From: Chloroflexota bacterium
Lineage (GTDB): Bacteria > Chloroflexota > Anaerolineae > Anaerolineales > Anaerolineaceae
Assembly: GCA_016887485.1 (NCBI GenBank)
Contig: CP069395.1
Location: 115,737-179,736 of the forward strand
Direction of reading: 5' to 3'
Length of the DNA stretch: 64,000 bases
The notes under the pieces were generated by a model, which worked only from the letters and a program-made list of their open reading frames with translations, had not been told where the DNA came from and ran no database searches. The position numbers and the translations under genes were made by a program. Shown in pieces: positions 42,489 through 51,545 of the stretch (positions are counted from its first letter, which is position 1; each line of letters starts with the position of its first letter).

Positions 42489-44462
42489 ATGAAAGCTTAT
42501 ATGGGAAAGGTGCTATGGGTGGATCTGACCTCCGGGACGTTTCGCGAGGAATGCCTGGATGATTCGGTCTATCAGCGCTATCTTTCCGGCATCGGCCTGG
42601 CTGCGCACTTGCTCTATGGGCGGATTCCAGCCGGGGCGGACCCGCTGGGACCGGAAAATGTGCTGGGATTTGTCTCCGGCCTGTTGACCGGCACGCCCAG
42701 CATTTTCACCGGCCGCTGGATAGCTGTTGGAAAATCCCCGCTGACAAACACCTGGGGTGATGCCAACTGCGGCGGCTATTTCTCGCTGGCGATCAAGAAA
42801 TGCGGCTATGACGGCATTTTCTTCACTGGTCAGTCATCTCATCCAGTCTACCTTTTCATTGGACCCGGCGGCCCCGAGTTGCGGGAGGCGGATGATCTCT
42901 GGGGGTTGGATACGGAGTTGACTGAGTCGACGCTGCGCGAGCGTCACGGTGAACACCGTAAACCAGGTGTGGCCTGCATTGGACCGGCCGGTGAGCGGTT
43001 ATCCCGCATCGCAGGCATCAGCCACGATTTTGGCCGGATGGCAGCCCGCAGCGGCCTGGGCGCCGTGATGGGCAGCAAGAACCTCAAGGCTCTGGTGCTC
43101 ACCGGGGCGCAGATGGTGCAGCCAGCTGACCCCGTCCGGATGCGCGAACTCAGTAAAAAACCGGCTAAATTAGCCCGTTTCCGCATCCCTCTGCCTGCCT
43201 GGGCGATGTCTTTCCTGGGCAAGGCCCTGGGAAACCCCTGGGTGAGTATGCGGATGATCGGCGTGCTCTATTTAGGCATTCTGCGCAAGTGGGGCACGGC
43301 TGGATTGAACCAAACCTCGGTCGAATGGGGGGATGCACCGATCAAGAACTGGGCTGGGTCGCCATTAGACTTTGCCGATCGGGAGTCCCGCAAGGTCTCT
43401 CCGAAGGTCGTTGTACATTGGGAATCTCAAAAATATCACTGTTTGGCCTGTCCCCTGGGCTGCGGCGGCATGATGCGTCCGAATGGCCTGATCCCGGCCA
43501 GCCATAAACCGGAATATGAGACCATCCTGGCCTTTTCCGGCATGATCCTCAACGGGGATTGGGATACGGTGATGCAGGTCAATGACATTTTGAACCGGGC
43601 GGGGATGGATAGCATCTCAGCAGGTGGGACGGTTGCCGCCGTGATCGAATGGTATGAAAAAGGCCTCTTAACCCTTGAGGATACCGATGGTTTGGCCCTC
43701 AATTGGGGGAACGACGAGGCCCTGATTGCCTTGATCCATAAGATGATCGCCCGAGAGGGGATTGGCGACCTCTTGGCGGATGGGGTGCAGGAAGCACGGA
43801 AGCGTCTCAATATTGAGGACGCTGAAGCGGCTGTCACCGCAGGCGGATCAGAATTGGCCATGCATGACCCCCGGCTGGACCCCGGTTTTGGGCTGCATGC
43901 CAGCGTGGAACCAACCCCTGGCCGGCATACTACTGGCGCTTTTGTTTATTACGACATGTACCAACTTTGGAAGGCGATCCCTGGCGCGCCAAAACCTCCG
44001 CTGTTTTCCAGTAAGCGGGAGGGGTTCAAGGCCAACCGGACCTCTGCTCAGAAATCCGTGTTGATGTCAGCCTATGCCAGCTTTTATAATAGTTTGGGTG
44101 TTTGCATGTTCGGGACTTTTCTCGGCGTGGACCATTTGCCCCTGTTCGATTGGACCAACGCGGCAACCGGATGGGACATTTCTCCCGAAGAATACATCGA
44201 AATTGGTCTCAGGATCCAAACCCTGCGGCAGATGTTCAATATCAAACACGGCGTTCAGCCGGCTGAGATCCGGGTCAGCGCCCGGGCTTTGGGCATTCCG
44301 CCTCTGACCAAGGGACCAAATAAGAATAATCGCCTGGATTTGACGGCCATGCGGAAAAATTATTGGCAAGAGATCGGTTGGGACCCTGAAACAGGCCATC
44401 CGCTGCCGGAAACTGTGAAAAAACTCGGTTTGGACGGCTTATTGGAAGGGCAGGGGGTCTAA
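42489..44462 (+). CDS. aor: Aldehyde:ferredoxin oxidoreductase, tungsten type
   Basis: 657 residues of the AOR family, which oxidises aldehydes to acids with a tungsten-pterin centre and reduces ferredoxin. Family landmarks are the N-terminal MGKVLWVDLTSGTF, NCGGYFSLAIKKCGYDGIFF and GRMAARSGLGAVMGSKNLKA. The 4Fe-4S ligands are CLACPLGC at about 317-324, with the fourth in SLGVCMFGTF. The ATG at 42489 has AAGGA upstream; a frame from 42420 is not the start. It is followed two bases later by a polyferredoxin. The acetaldehyde from DeoC is one conceivable substrate. Confidence 0.93.
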   Translation: MKAYMGKVLWVDLTSGTFREECLDDSVYQRYLSGIGLAAHLLYGRIPAGADPLGPENVLGFVSGLLTGTPSIFTGRWIAVGKSPLTNTWGDANCGGYFSLAIKKCGYDGIFFTGQSSHPVYLFIGPGGPELREADDLWGLDTELTESTLRERHGEHRKPGVACIGPAGERLSRIAGISHDFGRMAARSGLGAVMGSKNLKALVLTGAQMVQPADPVRMRELSKKPAKLARFRIPLPAWAMSFLGKALGNPWVSMRMIGVLYLGILRKWGTAGLNQTSVEWGDAPIKNWAGSPLDFADRESRKVSPKVVVHWESQKYHCLACPLGCGGMMRPNGLIPASHKPEYETILAFSGMILNGDWDTVMQVNDILNRAGMDSISAGGTVAAVIEWYEKGLLTLEDTDGLALNWGNDEALIALIHKMIAREGIGDLLADGVQEARKRLNIEDAEAAVTAGGSELAMHDPRLDPGFGLHASVEPTPGRHTTGAFVYYDMYQLWKAIPGAPKPPLFSSKREGFKANRTSAQKSVLMSAYASFYNSLGVCMFGTFLGVDHLPLFDWTNAATGWDISPEEYIEIGLRIQTLRQMFNIKHGVQPAEIRVSARALGIPPLTKGPNKNNRLDLTAMRKNYWQEIGWDPETGHPLPETVKKLGLDGLLEGQGV

Positions 44463-44464
44463 AA

Positions 44465-44896
44465 ATGGCCTATTCCATCAACCAGGACTGCCAGGGCTGC
44501 CAGGCCTGCGTGCGCAACTGCCCAACGCAAGCCATCAGCGGCGTTCGGCGAGAAGTGCACGAAATTGACTCCCAAAAATGCATTGATTGCGGCACTTGCG
44601 GGCGGGTTTGCCCCTATAACGCGGTAAATGAACCCAGTGGCACGATTGCCCAACGGGTGAAACGGGCTGACTGGTACCGGCCGACATTTGATTATCGGAC
44701 CTGTATATCCTGCGGTTTGTGCCTCACCATCTGCCCGGTGAGCTGTTTGGACCTGGACGATCCTACTGCTCGCAGACTGACCGAAGGGCTGCCGTATCTC
44801 AAGGTGCCGCTGGCCTGTGTTGGCTGCGGATTCTGCGAATCGGTCTGCTCGGTGGGCGCGATCATGCTCGTACCGAGGTCTTCAGTCAACGATTAG
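44465..44896 (+). CDS. Polyferredoxin with four [4Fe-4S] motifs
   Basis: 143 residues with four CxxCxxCxxxC motifs: CQGCQACVRNCP, CIDCGTCGRVCP, CISCGLCLTICP and CVGCGFCESVCS. It probably takes electrons from the AOR protein and passes them to hydrogenase, Rnf-like or other ferredoxin users not in this window. It begins two bases after the AOR stop, a tight operon. Confidence 0.92.
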   Translation: MAYSINQDCQGCQACVRNCPTQAISGVRREVHEIDSQKCIDCGTCGRVCPYNAVNEPSGTIAQRVKRADWYRPTFDYRTCISCGLCLTICPVSCLDLDDPTARRLTEGLPYLKVPLACVGCGFCESVCSVGAIMLVPRSSVND

Positions 44897-44920
44897 CGAG
44901 TGGTTTGTTCGTTTTTAGCC

Positions 44921-45220
44921 TTATTCTTCCAGACTGCGCAGCAGCGCAATGCATTCAGTCCTGGTTTGGACATCCGAACCCAGGTCCGCGTTCAAATCGG
45001 CGCGGAAGGCTGGTGAACCACATAGCGAGACGAAGGCTGTGGGTTTTTCGGACTGCCAAAAGGCGACACAGGCACCAATGAAGGCGGGAGGATAGTCCGG
45101 GAAATCTGATTCATAGGTTTCTTTGCAGTAAGCCAGGACATCCTGCGGTTCGGTGGGGACGCAGGCACTCAGAACGCTAATAAGGATCAACAGTACAGCC
45201 ACCATTAAGATCTTTTTCAT
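44921..45220 (-). CDS. Small lipoprotein
   Basis: 99 residues. A signal peptide (MKKILMVAVLLILISVLSAC, lipobox LSAC) is followed by a short mature domain with cysteines at YCKETYE, ACVAFW, LCGSP and ECIALL that may pair. No family recognised. AAAGGAGA precedes the ATG. It is convergent with the polyferredoxin gene. Confidence 0.75.
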   Translation of the reverse strand: MKKILMVAVLLILISVLSACVPTEPQDVLAYCKETYESDFPDYPPAFIGACVAFWQSEKPTAFVSLCGSPAFRADLNADLGSDVQTRTECIALLRSLEE

Positions 45221-45475
45221 GGCTATCTCCTTTCCCCTATATGCATATGAATTACCCCCAACAAGACCGGTGTTAACCGGTTGAAAGGGTGATGATTTTT
45301 GAAGCGGGTGGGTGGGATTGGCAACCGGTTGGGAAGGTTTTTACCTGTGGGTGGTTGCCAGGGGAAGGATATTGGGTAGAAAAAGCTGAATTGAACAGGT
45401 TGATCGGTTGGTTAACCTGCTTCATTCTCTATTTTAATGGATTGTCAGGTGGGATTCAACTAGCTGGTGTAATAA

Positions 45476-45778
45476 TCAGGATTTTGTGCCTCTGATGAGA
45501 TGACGAAGGGTCAGGATGGGGTGGCGAAACAGCATCCTCGGCCCGGAAAAACGCATCACATCCTTGATGCGGCCGCGCATTTCAGGCTGGTAACAGTGCA
45601 CTTTACAGTTCTTGCAGGTGGGTTTTTCCCATCCGAAAGGACATTTATCCAGGCGTTCATCCACATAGGTCTGCAAATCTGCACAGGATTCGCAAAGCGG
45701 ATCACCGTCGTGGTGGGCCCGGCAGTAAATCCCGATCATGGCATGGACGGTTTTGCGTTCAATTTTAGTTGGATTCAT
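45476..45778 (-). CDS. Nitrous-oxide-stimulated promoter family protein
   Basis: About 100 residues of a short Cys/His-rich family named after a nitrous-oxide-responsive promoter in Pseudomonas: MNPTKIERKTVHAMIGIYCR, HHDGDPLCESCADLQTY, RLDKCPFGWEKPTCKNCKVHCY. Eight cysteines suggest metal binding. The start is uncertain: an in-frame GTG ten codons upstream has no better site. Function is unknown. Confidence 0.75.
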   Translation of the reverse strand: MNPTKIERKTVHAMIGIYCRAHHDGDPLCESCADLQTYVDERLDKCPFGWEKPTCKNCKVHCYQPEMRGRIKDVMRFSGPRMLFRHPILTLRHLIRGTKS

Positions 45779-45876
45779 TGGAAAGTAGGCCTTTATTTGG
45801 GCGATCACCAGTAAATAACTGCTTTAATAATACTCGCTCTATGGAAACGGGGAAGTCTCCACCCTAAATTAATAAA

Positions 45877-45911
45877 AATATCCCCTTATTCGTATAGGAT
45901 AAGGGGATATT
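45877..45911 (-). terminator. Terminator of DUF4013 gene
   Basis: AATATCCCCTTAT and ATAAGGGGATATT form a 13-bp stem; on the minus strand TTTATTAATTT follows. Confidence 0.8.
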
Positions 45912-45927
45912 GGCTGTTCAGTAGATG

Positions 45928-46596
45928 TTATTCGGGCAGATTTGCTGACAATTGCCCTTTTTGAACACTACGAAGGTATGCCTGTCCCGTCAGGTGGCTG
46001 GTCACAGCTGAGATGTAGGTTATGGTAAAGAAAAGGCCTATGATACAGGCCAGTAATCCCAACGGACTGAGAATGAAAAATAACAAGGTTCCAATCACAT
46101 ATACCAAAATCCAGTCAAAGGGATTTGCTGTGAAAAGGTGCCAAATTTCTTTCAGTTTAAAGGCTGCTGTAAGGTCATTCTTTGTAATGAAATTCATTTG
46201 GGCGATTTGGGCACATATCATGAAGAATATTAAAATAATGCCGTAAAAAATGAAAGAAAATAATGTCAAGGCGCTCATTTCATCTATTGACATTGAAACA
46301 TTTTGGATAAGCGTCGTGGAAAGCCAGACGATTATGGATTGAAGCAAATATATTGGGACACTATAAACAATTTGAATCGCCAAAAAAAAGAAACCCCTCT
46401 TCAAATCTTCAACAAAATCTAAATCGGGGAGAGGTTCTTCGATGCCGTCTATGACATTTTTGGCAATTTTCAGAGACCACCCAGCAACTACTACCTGGCC
46501 GATGAGGGGGATCAGGATGCAAATGGCCGGTAGTGTTATCTTTTTAAACCAATACTCATCTTTGAAGATAAAAGTCAAACCCAATTTTACGTTCAT
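45928..46596 (-). CDS. DUF4013-family membrane protein, copy 1
   Basis: 222 residues with several hydrophobic helices. The start LTFIFKDEYWFKKITLPAIC and the segment VIDGIEEPLPDLDF are diagnostic of DUF4013. It is a paralogue of the protein at 46772 with the same length, but clearly diverged and more AT-rich. The family has no known function. Each copy has its own terminator. Confidence 0.85.
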   Translation of the reverse strand: MNVKLGLTFIFKDEYWFKKITLPAICILIPLIGQVVVAGWSLKIAKNVIDGIEEPLPDLDFVEDLKRGFFFLAIQIVYSVPIYLLQSIIVWLSTTLIQNVSMSIDEMSALTLFSFIFYGIILIFFMICAQIAQMNFITKNDLTAAFKLKEIWHLFTANPFDWILVYVIGTLLFFILSPLGLLACIIGLFFTITYISAVTSHLTGQAYLRSVQKGQLSANLPE

Positions 46597-46721
46597 GATA
46601 TTACCCCTTGGTTGGTTTCGCCCCTGATAGCATTGGCGGATGAATTGTTGATGCCCTAGTTATACCATTGGATAGGTTAAAATTTATTTGATCTTAGAAA
46701 AAAAACCAATTAATCCGCATT

Positions 46722-46752
46722 AAAAAACCCCTTTCCATTGCGGAAAGGGGTT
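46722..46752 (-). terminator. Terminator of second DUF4013 gene
   Basis: AACCCCTTTCC, loop ATTGC and GGAAAGGGGTT (plus-strand view); on the minus strand the stem runs into TTTTTT. Confidence 0.85.
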
Positions 46753-46771
46753 GAATATATGTTTTTTTACC

Positions 46772-47440
46772 TTACTCAACGTTTTCTTCGACAACTTGGA
46801 CGGGGGGCTGGCTGCGAACCACTGCCTGGCCCATCAGATGTCCCATCACAGCCACACCAAAGGTCAGGGTCAGGATCACGCCGATCACACATGCGACAGT
46901 ACCCAGAGGACCGATGATGCCAACGGCCAATACCGTGCCAAGGGCCACAATCACCCAATCACCGATGTTATTCATGAGCAGTTTCCAGACTTCAGCCAAC
47001 CGGAAGGCGGCACCGAAGTCATCTTTGGCGATGTAATTTGCGACAGCGCCCAGGCTCAGGAAGCTGGTCACCAACCCGGTCGCAAAGGCGACCAGGCCGA
47101 ATGCGCCGGCGAAGATGCCGTAACCCCACATGGCCATGTCATTATTGAACATGTGCCAGCCGTCAACCCAGCCGCCGATGGAGGTGATCAAGGTCACAGG
47201 CAGGCTGTAAACGAATGAGATCAGGAAGGCAAAGAACCCACGCAGGATGTCGTTGCCGAAATCGATGTCTGGGAGGGGCTTTTCCACGCCATCAATCACG
47301 TTGCGGGTCACTTTGAGCGCCCAACCAACGGTAACCATCCAACCTACAACCGGGATCAACAGGCAGAGGGCGGGCAAGAGCATCTTTTTGAACCAATCCT
47401 GGTCATCAAAGATATATGAAAAACTAAGACCGAAATTCAT
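46772..47440 (-). CDS. DUF4013-family membrane protein, copy 2
   Basis: 222 residues: LSFSYIFDDQDWFKKMLLPAL at the start, VIDGVEKPLPDIDFGNDILR, then several helices (LIPVVGWMVTVGWALKV, VALGTVLAVGIIGPLGTVACV). It is similar in length and motif order to copy 1, which points to local duplication. Multi-span proteins of this family may be envelope-stress or transporter-like, but nothing certain is known. Confidence 0.85.
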   Translation of the reverse strand: MNFGLSFSYIFDDQDWFKKMLLPALCLLIPVVGWMVTVGWALKVTRNVIDGVEKPLPDIDFGNDILRGFFAFLISFVYSLPVTLITSIGGWVDGWHMFNNDMAMWGYGIFAGAFGLVAFATGLVTSFLSLGAVANYIAKDDFGAAFRLAEVWKLLMNNIGDWVIVALGTVLAVGIIGPLGTVACVIGVILTLTFGVAVMGHLMGQAVVRSQPPVQVVEENVE

Positions 47441-47560
47441 GATAAATCTCCTTAATTGCTTTTTTAATTAACGTTCATTTCAATATACGGATAATTACCG
47501 AGAAAGTTTCAAATCGAGCTTTCTTTTGATTGTATTTTATTATATTGATTATCTTATATT

Positions 47561-48961
47561 TTAATGCAAGTTTCGTGGGTCTCGCCAGGATTCGCTGCCA
47601 TTATGAAGCGGCAGCATCTTCACGTTGAGCCCATTTTTTACCGGATCGGCGTATTTTTCAAAGAATGCGTCCAATTTCCGGGTCAGGTATTCAATCACCG
47701 GCTCGTATTTTGGAAAATCGAAAAGATTAACCATCTCTCGCGGGTCGTTTTTCAGGTCAAAAAGCTCATTTGGACCCTCCGGGTAGCGGCGCACCAGCTT
47801 ATAATGGGCATCCCGGATCATGCGCACGTCGCCATATTCCCCGATTTGCTCCTCTTTCCAGTCCTCCAGGGGATCCTCATTGGTCAGGATGGAGGCAAAA
47901 CTGCGTCCGGGGTAGTTCCTATTGACTCGGAAGGCCGGTTCAAAGGGTATTCCGGCATAGTCGAGAATGGTTTGGAAGAGGTCTGTGTGGTCCACAAATT
48001 CAGGTCGCCGCTGTTTTGGGAAGAAATGGCTGGGATGGTTGAGGATCATTGGGATTCGCACCGATTCCTCCACCATATTGAGCGGTAAAGTGCCATTTCC
48101 CTTGCCCCAAATGCCATGTTGGCCGCAATTTAGGCCGTGATCGGAGGTGTAAATGATCAGGGTGTCTTCCCGCAGCCCCAGTGCTTCCAGTTCATCCAGG
48201 ATTTGCCCCACCCCCTCGTCAATTTGGGTCACTGCGGCGTAGTATTGGGCGCGCGATTCGTGTGGATCCAGCCGGTATTTGAAGGTTGATTCGAGGTTTT
48301 GGATGCCGAAAGGATAGGTTTCACCGCTGGGGAGCTCCTCAAATGTGCATTTGCGGTAGTGTTCGGCTAGCCGCTCGGGGTGACCTTCCCAGGGATTATG
48401 CGTGGCGATATAGCCCACCTGCAGGTAAAAAGGCTTCTCCGGGTCCCGCTCCCGCAGGTATTGGATCGCTTTTTTGGTGAAAAGGCGGGTTTTATAACCG
48501 TCCATAGGCACAGGCTGTCCATCTTCATAGAAGGTACGGGGGCCGCCATGGGTGAAAGGGTACTCATTGCCGTGCACGAAGGTATGATCAAAGCCGCCCT
48601 GGGGATCATTTTCGCTGCCGAGGTGCCATTTTCCGCTCAAGTAGGTTGCGTAGCCGGCGTCGTGCAGGATTTCGGGGAGGACCGTCTCATCCACCAGCCA
48701 GGGATAGCCGTCAATATCCACACCGGGGGCGCTGCCGAGGTAGTCATGGATGCCATGCTGGGAGGAAAACCGCCCGGTGAGCAGGCAGGCACGGCCGGGT
48801 GAGCAAACCGGGGTGGGGGTATAGGCGTTTTGCATCAAAATGCCCGTTTCGGCCAGGGAATCGAGGTTAGGCGTGAGGATTTCCCGGTTGCCATAAGCGC
48901 CATTGGCCCATTGGGCGTGATCATCCGTCAGAAAGAGCAGAATATTCGGTTTCTCGGGCAT
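47561..48961 (-). CDS. Sulfatase family protein
   Basis: 466 residues of the formylglycine-dependent sulfatase group of the alkaline-phosphatase superfamily. The modification motif is CSPGRACLLTGR with Cys53; metal sites are LFLTDDHAQW, KWHLGSEND and YTSDHGLNCGQHGIW. No signal peptide is visible, so it may act in the cytoplasm on imported sulfated sugars. Activity needs a sulfatase-maturing enzyme, not seen in this window. It is similar in length to arylsulfatases and heparan-type sulfatases. Confidence 0.9.
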   Translation of the reverse strand: MPEKPNILLFLTDDHAQWANGAYGNREILTPNLDSLAETGILMQNAYTPTPVCSPGRACLLTGRFSSQHGIHDYLGSAPGVDIDGYPWLVDETVLPEILHDAGYATYLSGKWHLGSENDPQGGFDHTFVHGNEYPFTHGGPRTFYEDGQPVPMDGYKTRLFTKKAIQYLRERDPEKPFYLQVGYIATHNPWEGHPERLAEHYRKCTFEELPSGETYPFGIQNLESTFKYRLDPHESRAQYYAAVTQIDEGVGQILDELEALGLREDTLIIYTSDHGLNCGQHGIWGKGNGTLPLNMVEESVRIPMILNHPSHFFPKQRRPEFVDHTDLFQTILDYAGIPFEPAFRVNRNYPGRSFASILTNEDPLEDWKEEQIGEYGDVRMIRDAHYKLVRRYPEGPNELFDLKNDPREMVNLFDFPKYEPVIEYLTRKLDAFFEKYADPVKNGLNVKMLPLHNGSESWRDPRNLH

Positions 48962-49107
48962 GGTGGTGTCCTTTTGGGTGATTTAATCCAATAGCAATAT
49001 AGTTAAAGGGTGATTCGTTTTCATTATAACTGAGCTGTACCCGAAACGGGCAATATAAAATATTAATTTACGTAAAATAATGCAATTTCCGGGTTGATCG
49101 AAGGCAA

Positions 49108-49311
49108 TTAGACTTTTCCAGCCTGGACCAGTTCAGCGAAAAGCTCAAACGACCTGTCATAAGTGGCCTCTGCATCATTGGGGAAGGCACAAGCGGGCAG
49201 TTCGCGCATTCGCAGGTGGTACTGGATGCACTCACAGCAGATCCCTTTACGGGAACAGGGGGTATAGGAGCAGTTACAGTGGGTCAGATTGCGGTCTTTA
49301 TTACATTCCAT
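49108..49311 (-). CDS. Small Cys-rich protein (DUF6485-like)
   Basis: 67 residues: [20 protein letters not shown], then [21 protein letters not shown] and [11 protein letters not shown]. Eight cysteines in the first 42 residues suggest a metal-binding knuckle, as in DUF6485 proteins of anaerobes. Function unknown. Solo gene. Confidence 0.78.
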   Translation of the reverse strand: MECNKDRNLTHCNCSYTPCSRKGICCECIQYHLRMRELPACAFPNDAEATYDRSFELFAELVQAGKV

Positions 49312-49484
49312 GGCATCTCCTTAATCTTGTGATATTTTCCATTTTATACGAGGGTTATTGGGGCGGCAAGGCAGCCCGGTTGAGTTTCTCAATTTGAAGA
49401 CCAAACCGGGTAAGAACGCAGCCAAAATGGGTGGGGTTTGATACAATGGAGGATAGTTAATAATGTAAAAGGAAAGGCTAGTTT

Positions 49485-50195
49485 ATGTCCGATCAAACCT
49501 TCAGAATTCTACTTCTCATCGCCCGTCCTGCCGCCGGCAAGAGCGAGGTGATCAATTACCTCAAAAACACCCCAGTTGATGAACGGGTAAAGCGGTTCCA
49601 TATTGGCCCTTTCAGCGAAATTGATGATTTCCCGATGCTTTGGGCCTGGTTCGAGGAGGATGCGCTCCTGGAAAGGATGGGACATCCCCGGCTGCACACC
49701 GATGCGGAAGGTTATTTCAGCGAACCTTATCTTTGGGACCTGTTGGTGGAACGAATCTGCCTGGAATATCAAAAACGACAGCGTGATGACCTGAACGAGA
49801 CTGTGGTGATCGAATTTTCCCGCGGGTCGGAGCATGGTGGCTACCAACGGGCCTTCGCGCACCTCTCCGATGAGGTTTTAGCCAATCTGGCGATCCTCTA
49901 TCTTAACGTGCCCTGGGAAGAATCCCTGCGGAAAAACCGTGCCCGTTTCAACCCTGAGCGGCCGGACAGCATTTTGGAGCATGGTTTGCCGGATTCAAAG
50001 CTGGAAAAACTCTATCGCGAAACCGATTGGGAGCAGTTGACTGAGGGGCATCCGGAAAAATTGCCGATCAAGGGCTTCGAAGTCCCTTATTCAGTTTTCG
50101 AAAATGGCGATGACGTAACCACCGCGCAGGGTGCAGCCCTGGGTGAGCGGCTCGAAGCCACACTGAAGACCCTTTGGCAGCGCTACAAGAGCTGA
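49485..50195 (+). CDS. P-loop nucleotide-binding protein
   Basis: 236 residues. A P-loop (LLLIARPAAGKSEVINYL) lies at the N-terminus, and the rest resembles small kinases (EWLETVVIEFSRGSEH-type core, AILYLNVPWEESLRKNRARF as a lid). Could be a nucleoside or adenylylsulfate kinase-like protein, but the substrate is not evident. It lies 14 bases before an MFS transporter gene and may be cotranscribed with it. Confidence 0.7.
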   Translation: MSDQTFRILLLIARPAAGKSEVINYLKNTPVDERVKRFHIGPFSEIDDFPMLWAWFEEDALLERMGHPRLHTDAEGYFSEPYLWDLLVERICLEYQKRQRDDLNETVVIEFSRGSEHGGYQRAFAHLSDEVLANLAILYLNVPWEESLRKNRARFNPERPDSILEHGLPDSKLEKLYRETDWEQLTEGHPEKLPIKGFEVPYSVFENGDDVTTAQGAALGERLEATLKTLWQRYKS

Positions 50196-50209
50196 TTTAG
50201 TCCATTTCA

Positions 50210-51517
50210 ATGCATTATATACGCTCTTTTTTACGCCTGCCGCCTGATTTGGATGTAAAACCAACTGTTCGGCAGCATTTTAAACGCAACTTCCTCGTCA
50301 ATATGATGGATGGGGCGTTTTGGCTGCTGGCCGAAAGCTTTGTATCTGTCAATACAATCCTGCCGGTCTTCGCCAGCACTCTAACAGATTCGGCCATTTT
50401 GATCGGTTTGGTGCCGGCTTTGATCAATGCGGGGTGGTTTCTCCCCCAGCTGTTCATGGCGGGATATGTTCACCGGTTGAAACGCAAGCTGCCCTTTGCC
50501 CTGACTATGGCAGCCGTTGAAAGAATTCCTTATTTCGTTTTCCCGCTGGCCGCTTATCTCCTGCACTGGATCCCTGTGACAACCGCGATCTGGCTGTTTA
50601 TGCTGGTTGTGGCGTGGCGGGGCTTTGCCAGCGGGTTTGTTGCGCTGCCCTGGCAGGTGGTGCTCGCAGATGTGATCCCCGGCCCCGTGCGAAGTCGCTT
50701 TTTTGGCATTGGGCGGACGATTGGGCGGACTCTGGCGGTGGGAGGATCGGCGATTTCCGGTCTGATCCTGTCAAAAATTGCCTATCCGGATAATTTCGCG
50801 CTGAGTTTTCTGATCGGCCTGGTCTTTATGTGGGTTTCTTTCTTCTTTTTCTCCCGTACAGTTGAACCTGAATCGGCGGACAGCGAAGAAATCCAAGAGG
50901 AAAATGCGGTTAAAACACCTCTTTTGGACCTGGCTTCTTTCAAACGTATCTGGCAGGGGGATCATAATTTCAGGCGTTATGTTATCAGCCGAATTTTCTT
51001 CCAGCTGGGGAGTATGGCGGTCGGTTTTTATGCCGTCTATGGGATCCAGCACTTCAATTTAGCCGATCAACAAGCAGCGGTCTTCTCGGGCCTGTTGTTT
51101 GCCGGAGGGATGGCGGGATTTTTGGTCTGGGGCGTGGTGGGGGACCGTTTTGGTGCCCGAAATATCCTCCTGGCATCCGATTTAATGCAAACCGTGGTCC
51201 TGATCATGGTCCTGGTGTCACCTACGGTCTGGGTCTATAACCTGATATTCCTGGTTTTTGGCTTTGCCCAGTCTGGGTATATGATCGGGGAGATGTTGAT
51301 GGGGATGGGGTTAGGGCCGGAATCGGAGCGGTCGTTGTATTTAGGCCTGGTCCGCACCATCCCAGGGCTGTTTGTGTTGATTGCCCCGCTGATCGGTGGC
51401 GCGATCGTGGAAGCTGTGAATTACACGGTGATGTTCCTGGTGGCCCTAGGATTGGGTTTGGTGGGGGTGGGTATGCTGTTGGGTGTCAAGATTCAATCCG
51501 CTGGAAGCGCGGAATAA
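50210..51517 (+). CDS. MFS transporter
   Basis: 435 residues with 12 predicted helices. The first half has FWLLAESFVSVNTILPVFAS and the conserved loop 2-3 region YVHRLKRKLPFALTM; a charged central loop (EPESADSEEIQEENA) precedes the second half, ending GLGLVGVGMLLGVKIQSAG. No drug-type motif is clear. The ribosome-binding site is poor, so translation may depend on coupling with the preceding P-loop gene. Confidence 0.88.
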   Translation: MHYIRSFLRLPPDLDVKPTVRQHFKRNFLVNMMDGAFWLLAESFVSVNTILPVFASTLTDSAILIGLVPALINAGWFLPQLFMAGYVHRLKRKLPFALTMAAVERIPYFVFPLAAYLLHWIPVTTAIWLFMLVVAWRGFASGFVALPWQVVLADVIPGPVRSRFFGIGRTIGRTLAVGGSAISGLILSKIAYPDNFALSFLIGLVFMWVSFFFFSRTVEPESADSEEIQEENAVKTPLLDLASFKRIWQGDHNFRRYVISRIFFQLGSMAVGFYAVYGIQHFNLADQQAAVFSGLLFAGGMAGFLVWGVVGDRFGARNILLASDLMQTVVLIMVLVSPTVWVYNLIFLVFGFAQSGYMIGEMLMGMGLGPESERSLYLGLVRTIPGLFVLIAPLIGGAIVEAVNYTVMFLVALGLGLVGVGMLLGVKIQSAGSAE

Positions 51518-51545
51518 CAAATAATAATTGCAATTTCGCGTAGTA

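Noticed and set aside
45260..45440. Clustered AACCGGTT/GGTTAACC-like words as an operator array
   Set aside because: Spacing is irregular and no adjacent gene is oriented to use it; probably composition.
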